Of a stretch of 64,000 nucleotides of DNA, positions 11,303 through 20,890 are shown piece after piece. The stretch lies in the NCBI GenBank assembly GCA_964016875.1, contig OZ024734.1, forward strand, positions 54,976,622 to 55,040,621. The letters are read 5' to 3'. Origin of the DNA: Fallopia convolvulus. Taxonomy: Eukaryota; Streptophyta; Magnoliopsida; Caryophyllales; Polygonaceae. How positions within the stretch are numbered: the first letter of the stretch is position 1; each line of letters opens with the position of its first letter. Both the position numbers and the translations under genes were made by a program. The notes beneath the pieces are model-generated. The model made no database searches, was not told where the DNA came from, and saw nothing but the letters and a program-made list of their open reading frames with translations.

Positions 11303-11779
11303 ACACCACAACCGTCGATCTAAAAGACAAGGAGAGAATCAATGAAGAATGGACTATGCGACGGAGTAAGCCAGGGAAACCTTTGACTTCACGAAAAGAG
11401 ATTGAGGGTATTTCGAATGAAGCTAAGGGGGTCCTAATCCTTTTGAGGTTCTAGGGGAAACGAGCTAACATACGTGACTTCACTTAGGTAGTGAGTTCGA
11501 CCAATGAATGACTCTTCCTTTCTCTCAATTTTTGGATTGTTTTTGGGTAGTAGTTGGTGTCTTTTGACTCTGTTGGGTTCCTCATGATCCGGTTTTGTGT
11601 TGGTTTGGTCCTGATTGTATCGAAATACCAAGTCGGTGCTGGGTTCTTAGACCCGTGTTTGTTAGGCCCAAGAGGGCATGATTGTTTGGATCTCTATGAT
11701 TTGTTTTTGGAGCAAGTTTTGTCCACCTTGGCCGCCCTAGGCCAAGTGTGACTTGTATATCCTATCCCGTGTTTGGTAG

Positions 11780-12000
11780 TCGTCCTAAAGCATTCATGCG
11801 AATGAGAACTAAAAGTTTTAGATGGTTTTGAATGCGGACCAAGGGAAGGGTGTGACTCAATTGAGCAATTTTATCAACCACCAAATTACCTTCACTAATA
11901 ACATGCTTAATCTAAAATGCCAAAAAGGTTGTCAATTGAATAAAGATATTAGAGATAATCTTCTCAATTTCTCAAGGGCAACTACAAAGGCCTTGAATCA
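11780..12000 (-). mobile_element. LINE remnant, RNase H-like C-terminus
   Basis: The minus strand reads IKHVISEGNLVVDKIAQLSH then TLPLVRIQN, closely parallel to NHIFRECNAVADKVANLGHN in the full LINE at 13769. A TAG lies in the frame just before it. This is a 3' stump of a related LINE. Confidence 0.7.
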
Positions 12001-12001
12001 C

Positions 12002-12599
12002 TAAAAGATAAAAGATATTTATACTTATTTAAAAATATTTTAAATTTGTTATCTTTAATTTTAAATATTTGTATAAGGAAGTTTTCAAAAGATATTGTTA
12101 TACTAAATAGATATTTGTTTGATGTTAAAGATAAATTTAAATAGTTAAAGAAGAATATAGTAGGGTAAAGTTAAAATATTAGAAATAAAAATTAATTTTG
12201 TAAATATGAGGTGGGGCTAGAATCGTTCTTGTGGCTCGAAAAGGGACAACTTTAATATATAGTTATAGATAGATTGTTTCATGAAGCTCATTAAGCTCGA
12301 CATCAAATCTAAAACATGTGCCCATTAACAATCTAATCTATAACTATATATTAAAGTTGTTCCTTTTCGAGTCACCAGAACGATTCTGGTCCCACCTCAT
12401 ATTTACAAAATTTTATTCCTAATATTTTAACTTTTTCTTATTAAATTCTTCTTTAACAATTTAAATCTATCTTTAACATCAAACAAATATCTATTCATAT
12501 AACAATATCTTTTGAAAACTTCCTTATACAAATATTTAAAATTAAAGATAACAAATTTAAAGTATTCTCAAATAAGTATACATATCTTTTATCTTTTAA
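12002..12599. repeat. large inverted repeat of two head-to-head Helitron 5' regions
   Basis: The arms are about 12002-12280 and 12326-12599, with a loop near 45 bp. Each arm begins, at its loop-proximal side, with a Helitron-like terminus TCTATAACTATATATTAAAG: the complement ends at 12269 and the forward copy starts at 12337. The arms share the cassette CCTTTTCGAG...GAACGATTCT...CCCACCTCATATTTAC. Neither arm has its own hairpin and CTRR end. A transcript would fold into a very long hairpin. Confidence 0.8.
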
Positions 12600-12703
12600 C
12601 ATGATGTTTTTTCACGAATTTATTTATAGATACGTTTTTTCTTTTATAATAAAAATTTAATGATAGATACTTATAATGTTTAAAATAATAAAAATTGGTA
12701 ATA

Positions 12704-13284
12704 TCTATAACTATATATATTAAAGTTGTACCTTTTCGAGCCACTAGAACGATTCTAGCCCCACCTCATATTTAGAAAATTAATTTTTATTTCTATTATT
12801 ATAATACTTCTTTCTATTAAATTCTTTTTAACTATTTAAATTTATCTCTAACTTCAAACAAATATCTATTTAGTATATTAATATTTTTGAAAGCTTCCTT
12901 ATACAATTATTTTAAAATTAAAGATAAATTTTTTAAAATATTTCAAAATAAATATAAATATTTTATCATATATCTTTTAATGAACTTATTTATAGATATA
13001 TAGTGATTTTCTTTTATAAAAAAAATTAATGATGAATATTTACAATTGTTAAAATTAATAAAAATAGATAATAAATATTTAATAGATATATTGAAACATT
13101 TGATAAACTTTAAATTTATGCACATGAAAAGTAATGAAACACGAAGAATGTAATATTTGAAAGTTTAATACTTTAAATTTACTCATATGAAAGTTTATAT
13201 TTTATTTTTATTTATTAACATCTTATTTATAATGTTTATAAAATATTAGTTCGTAGTCGTACATGGTACGACAGATAAAACTAA
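12704..13284 (+). mobile_element. compact non-autonomous Helitron (581 bp)
   Basis: Begins TCTATAACTATATATATTAA after A (12703) and ends CTAA (13281-13284) before T (13285). A perfect 7-bp stem GTCGTAC-ATG-GTACGAC (13256-13272) lies 8 bp before CTAA. The 5' 300 bp are homologous to each arm of the inverted repeat just upstream. No coding capacity. A degenerate 5' end of the same family lies near 45830. Confidence 0.85.
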
Positions 13285-13672
13285 TATTTTCTAACATGGC
13301 CATTAGCAAGATTAAAGTGAATGTATTAAGCTATGACATTTATTTGTTTTTTGAGGATAATTTTTATAATTGTAAGATAAGATTGTGAATTCAATTATAT
13401 AAAATAATTATCGAAAGGAGAGAAAGAATGATTTAGATAGCAATTACATTATTCCAAATACTTTATAGAATATTACATACTTACATTTATCATCAGAATT
13501 CGCTAAAAAATGATTTTAGGATTTAGAAGAAAAAAAACCAAACAACTTTTGACAGCTTTTGTTAAAAAATATTTTAGGATTTAGAAAAACAACTTTTTGT
13601 TTTGGTGGGAGAAAAACTCCACGTTTGTACAGCGATCGATAGAAATGTTTTTTAAAAAAAAAAATAGAAAAC
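13285..13672. other. intergenic
   Basis: AT-rich DNA between the Helitron and the LINE; nothing recognised except A- and T-runs. Confidence 0.4.
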
Positions 13673-13685
13673 GAATTTTTAGAAG
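13673..13685. repeat. LINE target-site duplication, copy 1
   Basis: GAATTTTTAGAAG directly next to the T11 tract (13686-13696) that is the LINE poly(A) tail on the minus strand. An identical copy is at 20681-20693. Confidence 0.85.
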
Positions 13686-13768
13686 TTTTTTTTTTTGATT
13701 AGGTAAGAATTAGGGTGCTCTCCTTACGGAGGGCGCCCTAGAGCATCCTTTCGGATGAGAACCATAAG

Positions 13769-16700
13769 TTATGGGTGAGTCTTGATACACTCAACAGGAA
13801 GATTGTGGCCCAAATTAGCAACTTTGTCGGCCACAGCGTTACATTCCCTAAAAATATGGTTAATCGCTAAATCTTGATTTCCATAAATGGAAACAAGAAT
13901 ATCAGCGATAATGAGTTCGATCTCCCAAGGACACTGGGTTTTCCCTGTAATGGCGTTTATGACCTGGAGATTATCCCCTTCAATTTCCACTTTTTCTAAT
14001 ATTCTGCCTCTTATTTGCCTAATTGCTTCCCGAAGGGCAAGAGCTTCAGCCTTTAAAACTGACACTTTCCCAAAGTTAGCCGTCATAATATCAGTTACCT
14101 GGCCAAGGTGATTTCTGAATACGATTCCTCCAGAAGTGTTTCCATTGGACAATTTTGATGCATCGAAGTTAACTTTTATGTATCCTAGTTTAGGCTTTTT
14201 CCACTTCCTTAAGGCCCTTTTTTTAGTGTTTCTTTTTTTCGCATGAGGTGCTATTATATTTTCTTCATCATCTGTCCAATTCGTCGCTTTATCCTAGTTC
14301 CCTATTTGGTTTCTTATATATGCTGCCAAGTCTGATATTCCTTCGTCTTGGTGTTGTTGAAAAATCAATATATTTCGTTGATGCCAGAGGCTCCACCAAG
14401 CAACAGCTAAACACGTGAAATCCTTTTTTCCTAGGAGTTGGTACAATTCACTTAGTATTATTCTCGGCGTTTTGTTTAGAGGGTCGTACCCTTGGATAGA
14501 ATTTGCTATGTTTGGGTTAACTTTGCTAATTATGTACATCATATATGGGCATTTTGTCAGTAAGTGACTTGTATCTTCATTAGTGCAATCACACAACACA
14601 CAACCTCCCGGAGTTGTGATATGTTTTTCCCTAAGTCTAGCTTTCGTAGGAAGTCCATTGTTATCCACTTTCCACATAAAGTTTTTGACCTTTGGATATG
14701 TATCCAGTTTCCACATCCAGTTATTTATATGAGGTGCTTGTCTTTCTAGATTTGTGATTAGGCTTACTGCAGACGAGGTGGAGAACCAACCATTTTTGCT
14801 AGGGGCCCAGTACAATCTATCTTGAATATAATTATCTGGGATTGGTGTATTTTCAATTTGCTCAACAATGTTATCCGGGAGGATTTGCTTTAGTTCGTCT
14901 ATTTTCCATTTATGATCATTAGTGATCCACGCGTCTACTGTTTTTGTTTCGTCTACATTTGTCGGGTTCTTTGCGTGTGGTCGAAGAGGGCCTTGAAAGA
15001 GCCAATTATCTTTCCAAAAGTTGACCGTTTTCCCATCCCCAATTTGCCATATAAGACCTTTGTAGAATTCCTCTCTTAGATGCATTAGCTTTTTCCATTG
15101 CCATGAGGTGCTTGCTTTTAGTTTATACGAGAATAGGCTATCATTTCTAAGGTATTTTTGTGAGATTATCTTGACCCACATATTATTTGGTTCTGCCAGA
15201 ATCTTCCATAATAGCTTCATTTGGAGCGCTTTGTTCATATGTTCTGTTTTCCTAATTCCTAGTCCTCCTACCTCTTTGGGCTTACAAATCTTATTCCGTC
15301 CCACCAGCGGTTTATAATTCCTATCTTTATTCCAGAAGAAGCCTCTGTTTAACCTATCCATCTCGGAGTGCACGTTAACTGGGAGCATAAAGCTTTGCAT
15401 TACATAATTCGGTTTTGTAGCTAGGTTAGCTCTGATCAAAGTGGTCCTACCTTCTTGAGATAGCGAATTTGCTTTCCATTTTGTGAGCTGTTTTTGTGTA
15501 TTTCCGATAGAGTCTTTAAATGTGTCCTTATTAACTTTACCATTTATAATAGGGCAACCTAGGTACTTCTCTAGATTTGTCATTGTGGCGATCCCCAAGG
15601 CCTGTTGTGTTACACTTTTTTGTTGGGTAGTCGTGTTTTATGAGGTGTGAAAGGCTGACTTGTTATAGTTAACTTTTTGACCCGAAAGTCTACAGAATTC
15701 ATCAATAATGGTCTTTACTTTTTCACATGATCGCTGAGACGCTTTGGCAAATATTATAATGTCATCTGCAAAGGCTAAGAACGGGATTCTCGTCCCACCA
15801 CGGGCGATAGGGAATCCTATTGTGTTTTTATCTAGTTCGCTGGTTAGCTGTAGTTTCCTTGCTAGAATTTCCGATGCAATAACGAATAAGAAAGGCGAAA
15901 GAGGGTTGCCCTGTCTAAGTCCCCGTTCTGGGTTGAATGGATCTGTGGGTCCATTATTTACTAGTATCGACAGTGACACAGTACAAATGCATTCCCTTAT
16001 CCATCCTATAACTTTTCTATCGAATCCAAATCTCTGCATCACGTCTAAGAGATATTCCCAATCAACCCGGTCATACGCCTTTTCCATGTCTAGTTTTATT
16101 GCTATCCAACCATCTTTATTTTTTGTATTTCTAAAAGAGTGAAATATTTCATGGGCTATAAGTATATTATCTTGAATGGCTCGATTTGCTATAAAGGCTC
16201 CTTGGAGCGGATGAATAATTTTGGTTATAACTTTTTTAATCCTTTCTGTTATAATTTTCGAGATAATTTTATAAATGGTTGAGCATAGACTTATGGGCCG
16301 GTAGTGATTAGTCGACTTTGGGTTCTCTACCTTAGGTATGAGCGTTATAAACGTATGGTTGGTTTGTCGTAAGATTTTCCCTGAGTGGAAAAAACTTTTC
16401 ACAGCTTTGATTATTGTTGGTCCCACAATATCCCAATATCTCTTGTAGAATTCCGCAGTAAAACCATCCGGGCCCGGGGATTTGTCAGAACCCAGCTTCA
16501 TTACCGTTGACTTGATTTCTTCATTAGTGACGACGCTAGTTAGCATAATATTATCTTGTTCCGTTATTTCCTTGGTGATCAGATTGAGATATTCACTAGC
16601 ATTATTTAGATGAGTTGGTTGCTTAGTAAATCTCTTTTTAAAGTCATTCCTTATTTCTTCTCTAATATTATCTGTACCTAGGATTTGTGTTCCTTCCGTT

Positions 16701-17860
16701 GTAATGATTTCCTTAATTATTTTTCGATTGCGTTTGCCACTAGCAATCTTATGGAAGTATCATGTGTTTGCATCCGACAGTTTTATATGTTTTGTCTTAG
16801 CTCTTTGTTTCCAATACGTTTTGTGGAATTTTAATATGCATTCTTTCTTATTCAACAGTCGGAGTTGTTTCTGGATGATTCTTGGTTGAGGAGAAATTAG
16901 AATTTCTTTTTGGAGCTCTAGTAGTTGATCTTCTATTTCTTTTAGTTGTTCGAAAGTATTGCCTGATGTGTTCTTATTCCATTTTTTGGCATGTTGTTTA
17001 AAGAGTTGCGTTTTCTTAACTAGGTTAAACATATTTGATCCCTGAAATTGCACTCTCCAAGCTTGTTTAACGACATTTCTAAAATCTTTCCTGTACATCC
17101 ACTTTTTTTCCACTTTAAACGGTTGTGCTTTGATTATTTCCTCATTATTTAATTCTATTGTCACTTTACAATGATCTGAGCTAGTGAAAGCGTGGTTCTG
17201 GGTACTGATGCTTGGAAAATTTTGTAAGATGTTATTACTTACTAGAACTCTGTCTAGTTTTTCATAGATGTTATCAATTTCAGTTTTATTCTTTCTCCAC
17301 GTATAGGCATTACCTGTAGTCGGAATGTCTTCTAGAAGGCAATCGTTTTTGAAGTTTAATAATCTTTCAAATCTGCTAGTGTCCGGATAAACACCTCCTT
17401 TTTTATCATTAGGTTCTTGTATTTCATTAAGGTCCCCAATCACAAGGGTAGGGAGGTTTAGGTTTTGTAGTGTTATTGTTAATTGGTTCCAGAACTCCTC
17501 TTTGTCTCCCGCGTTAGGGGGGGGGGCATATGTGCAACAGATTGCTATCATGTATTTTGTAACTAGATGATGGTATTTTAGTATTACATACCTAGGCTCT
17601 TGAACGAGAATCGTTACTTCCTCATTAACGAGCTGATGTGACTTCCAAAAGATTGCAATTCCTCCCGCCCGACCCGAGGCAGGAGACCAAACAACATTAT
17701 CAAAACCTGCTCGCCTCCAAACCTGGTCACTTGGCAAAGCATCCGTTTTAGTCTCCGCTATTGCCATAATTTGTACTTTTTGAATTTTACAGAAAGAGTC
17801 AAGTTCTGGCCAAAAGGATTTTCTACCTATCCCTCTACAATTCCAAAAACCAATCTTCAT
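13769..17860 (-). pseudogene. LINE ORF2 (endonuclease, RT, RNase H), three stops
   Basis: One continuous reading frame of about 1363 codons broken only by TGA (16757-16759), TAA (15635-15637) and TAG (14291-14293). Order: APE-type endonuclease from the start (MKIGFWNCRGIG, AIAETKTD, GDLNEI, SSDHCKVTI); a linker where the conserved DANTRYFH reads DANT-stop-YFH; reverse transcriptase (SDKSPGPDGFTAEFYKRYW, HYRPISLCST, AFADDIIIF with the catalytic DD); a zf-RVT-like block (WMWKLDTYPKVKNFMWKV, GCVLC...DTSHLL); and a C-terminal RNase H-like domain (VEIEGDNLQVI, NHIFRECNAVADKVANLGHN). The element copies RNA by target-primed reverse transcription. Domains are intact apart from the stops, so the copy is fairly young. 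Confidence 0.92.
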
Positions 17861-20090
17861 GGATACTTGATTTAGCCTTGACCCATCCCACCCACAGTTT
17901 AAAAATTTGTAAAACGGGCTCCATTTTAATCCACATAATAGGACTTGTCATGCTGGTCAAGTAGTATGGGTTCGCACTCAACATTTTTTCCAACAAAAAA
18001 ACATTACACATGTTCAGTAGTCTCTCGTGACAATGAGCATACACAGAGATATCATGCTTCTCAATTTTTCTTCGAATCCAAGTACAAATTAAGTGTTCTA
18101 AATTACATTCATGCAGCTTTGTCACGTTAATTATTTTAGATAACATTGCTATTTTTTTACAATTTTTTCTAACCTCTCTTGAGTAGCAGAGGGGAAGGTA
18201 TTGATATTGTTTCATGTTGTTAATCATACTCCATATGCGTACAAGCTGCATCGTTCTACATGCAATCATTTCTTTTTTATTAATAGTCTTAAAGAGGTGA
18301 TTTTGTCTGTTATATTTACCACTTGAGTCTTTCGAGCACAAAGGGCCTGAAATTTGACAAGTAGTTAAGTGCCAGAATCGACCCATTAATATAGCAACAC
18401 CAATTTTCCCTTTGAAAGGACCTATTATTTTGTTATCTTTATCATGTAAATCAACACTCGACAGCCTCATCAAAAAGCTCCGCATGTGCCATTCAGTTGA
18501 CATTTTTCCATGTTTTTGTTTATTACACTTTCTGAAATGCAATTGGTAAAATTTAGCACACCTCCATACACAACATGTATTATATTTCATAGACTTCTCA
18601 ACACACCAGCATACTCGATCCCCCCAGCACTCAAAGTAATTATAGCATATCACATTCTTCTCAGTGCTCTTGAGTTGGATATACACTGTCCCTTTTCTTT
18701 CATAGGAGTTATGTACTCTTGTTCTTATTTTTGCCTTGCTCAAGGTCGCTATCTCCTTGTTACTATGATCTATTTTTCCATCCCTTCCTATTTTGATGGA
18801 ATATTGCTTGTTGTTATATATGTTCCAATGGCTCTCTCCAATATCCAAGTAGTTTAAGGAATGCGATTGGATTCTATTTCTGCAGCAAAGCCAAGTGATC
18901 AACAAATAGTGAGTTCTTTCCATAGCTAGCTTAGTCTTATTCATAAAACAAGAATTAACCATATTTCTAAAGTTACTAGTCCTGACGCTTTTGACATAAT
19001 TGGACCAAGTCAGGTCGCGCCTGCAAATAAAGCAATCAATCCACAAGCTGATAGTAATGTATTCATTAGTATGGCTCTTGGTATCCCTAGCTACCCCCTT
19101 ATTAAAATATTTCAAAAAATTGCTTTGAATCTCACTGTTTCTCAGAAAGATCAGCCAAGGCTGCATAAACATTTCATCATTAAAGTAACAATTTCTACTG
19201 TTAGGAAGGACCAGGAGCTTATTATGCAAGCATGTCATATATCGAGATTCATCATTCATGTAGTACTGATAACTCCCATATAACACGTTTAGCACCAAAT
19301 TCATAACATAGCAATAAGCATAACACCAATTACAGTCACTTTCCTTAGCAAATATCATGAAAAGACCACCTTCTTGCTTGACTAACTCAAGAGCAGGGTC
19401 GAAGATCGACCTCCAAGGCCTCAAGATTATCAATTGGCCAAATACATGGTATGGCCTATCATCCCAAACTTTGTTTCTTTTAAAGGGACCAACAAATCAA
19501 AGCTCAAACCAGCCATGAGTCCTAATGTACACATAAAAACCACCTTTGATCTGCCAATCAACCCTCAATTTCTGCCTTAATCGAGTCACCTCAATGGGAT
19601 CCCCCGGGACAAAAGCAAACAACGAGGTTTCTTTAAGATGCATAATATTTTCTTTTACTCTAGAGAGCTGGCCAAGAAAGGCCTTCATATCAATTTTCTT
19701 TTTTGATTTTTCTTTTCTTGACCCTGAGGGTCCAACCTCATTAGGCATAGCCATTTTGCCACCCTTTAAGGTCCCTTGGACCATGGTAGGCATTTGTTCA
19801 TCCTGAGCAAGACAAGGGTCGTGCTCATCTTGTTCTTTAGAAAATTCAGGATCAGAAACGAGTACCTTCTTAAAGGATTTCTTATGTTTCTTCATGTCAT
19901 CCTCGTGTTTTTCCATATTCAAGACACCCAAGCCCCCAACCCGAATAGAAGTATAGAAGACAAAGGTAAAAAGACAATAATAGGAGAGCAAAGCAGGGAG
20001 AGAGAGCGTGAGAAAGCACCCATCCCCACCCCTCCATTTATAGGCCAATAAACCAGATTGCAAGGAGAGAGTCCCCAAACATAAATTCAA
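17835..20090 (-). pseudogene. LINE ORF1 with DUF4283-like region and Cys-rich tail
   Basis: Open from 20090 to 17835 apart from one TGA (19494-19496). The likely start is MEKHEDDMKKHKK at 19916, though an earlier ATG lies at 20090. The N-terminus is charged and Lys-rich (SGSRKEKSKKKIDMKAFLGQ). A region around the stop (GGFYVYIRTHGWFEL, then VWDDRPYHVFGQLIILRPW) resembles DUF4283, the RNA-binding-like domain of plant LINE ORF1 proteins. The following roughly 510 residues are rich in Cys (27), Trp and His, for example a DCNWCYAYC cluster and CVWRCAKFYQLHFRKC, yet show no ordinary CCHC knuckle and resemble nothing I recognise. Its last 26 bp overlap ORF2 in another frame, so ORF2 may be translated by reinitiation or a similar mechanism. 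Confidence 0.75.
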
Positions 20091-20680
20091 AATAACAAAT
20101 TCTATAATAGAGAGTAGGAGATACGACCTGATTACACAGCAGTCGCCTACGCGTTTCCTCCTGTGTCTTTGTCAGAGATGGAGTCCCATCCACCACCTAG
20201 CTTGCGCATTCCTTTCCTCGAGAAGACAGCCCCCGAATATGCCTTCTCTCTTCTCCCTCATGCCGTCGAGGAACAGTTCCACATAGGACCGTAGGCGTAG
20301 CAAACCTAGCCTCCCGAAAGATCTCCTTTGATATCTCGGAGAATCCATTGTTTTAATCCGCTTCCCACACCAGTCATCACGTACGAGGCGGAGCAGACGA
20401 GTTTTAGCCACCTCCAAAGGCGGACTCGAGTACCTTTCTGTCGACTTATCTCGTAAGAGATGCTTGGATTTTCGGGGCCAACGACCCCCAAATGCCTCGA
20501 TTCGAGTATTGAAATCATTCTTTGGAGTAGAATAAACTAGAATTTGGGTGAGAATCGTCTCTAAGATTACCCAGATTTTGGATTTAGGGTTTGTAGAAAG
20601 GGGGTGAATGGGTTGATTTCGGGCTAGGGTTCGAGGGAGAGAGCGTTCGGGGTTTCATTTCTTTTTTAGCTTTAATATAT

Positions 20681-20693
20681 GAATTTTTAGAAG
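20681..20693. repeat. LINE target-site duplication, copy 2
   Basis: GAATTTTTAGAAG at the 5' border of the minus-strand LINE, followed by TT as at the other border. The IMP4 ATG is 198 bp further right. Confidence 0.85.
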
Positions 20694-20753
20694 TTAAATA
20701 AGAAAAGAAATTTAAATTGAGAAAATAAAATAATGTATTATCGAAGTGCTTAA

Positions 20754-20762
20754 AAACCCTAA
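20754..20762 (+). promoter_or_regulatory. telo-box in the IMP4 promoter or leader
   Basis: AAACCCTAA lies 129 bp before the IMP4 ATG. Telo-boxes are characteristic of plant ribosome-biogenesis and ribosomal-protein promoters, which fits the gene. No clear TATA box is visible. Confidence 0.55.
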
Positions 20763-20890
20763 CGTCCTCCTTTACACTCCAGCATCCCTCTTTCTCCTCT
20801 ACTGGCAGCGTTCGTTTTCTCTCGTCGAGCAATCTCGCCGGCTAAACCAGAAGTTGTCATTGTTGACTGTTCAAATTCAATACAGAAATC

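Larger units (their letters stand above)
13686..20680 (-). mobile_element. full-length L1-type LINE
   Basis: A 7.0-kb non-LTR retrotransposon in reverse orientation. It has a poly(A) tail (T11 at 13686-13696), ORF2 with endonuclease, reverse transcriptase, Zn-finger-type and RNase H-like regions (17860 to 13769), ORF1 (about 19916 or 20090 to 17835) and about 0.6-0.8 kb of 5' leader. The ends are defined by the 13-bp duplication GAATTTTTAGAAG at 13673-13685 and 20681-20693, possibly 15 bp. That the 5' end also meets the duplication shows the copy is not 5'-truncated, which is unusual for LINEs. It carries four in-frame stops and so is not autonomous now. The leader contains an open minus-strand frame of more than 100 codons (about 20570-20172) without a clear start or known domain. 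Confidence 0.9.

Noticed and set aside
18510..18857. 115-aa plus-strand ORF
   Set aside because: Antisense shadow of LINE ORF1.
20172..20518. Possible extra LINE protein or host gene in the 5' leader
   Set aside because: Open for over 100 codons but without an ATG near its start, a domain or a known relative; kept only as a note under the LINE.
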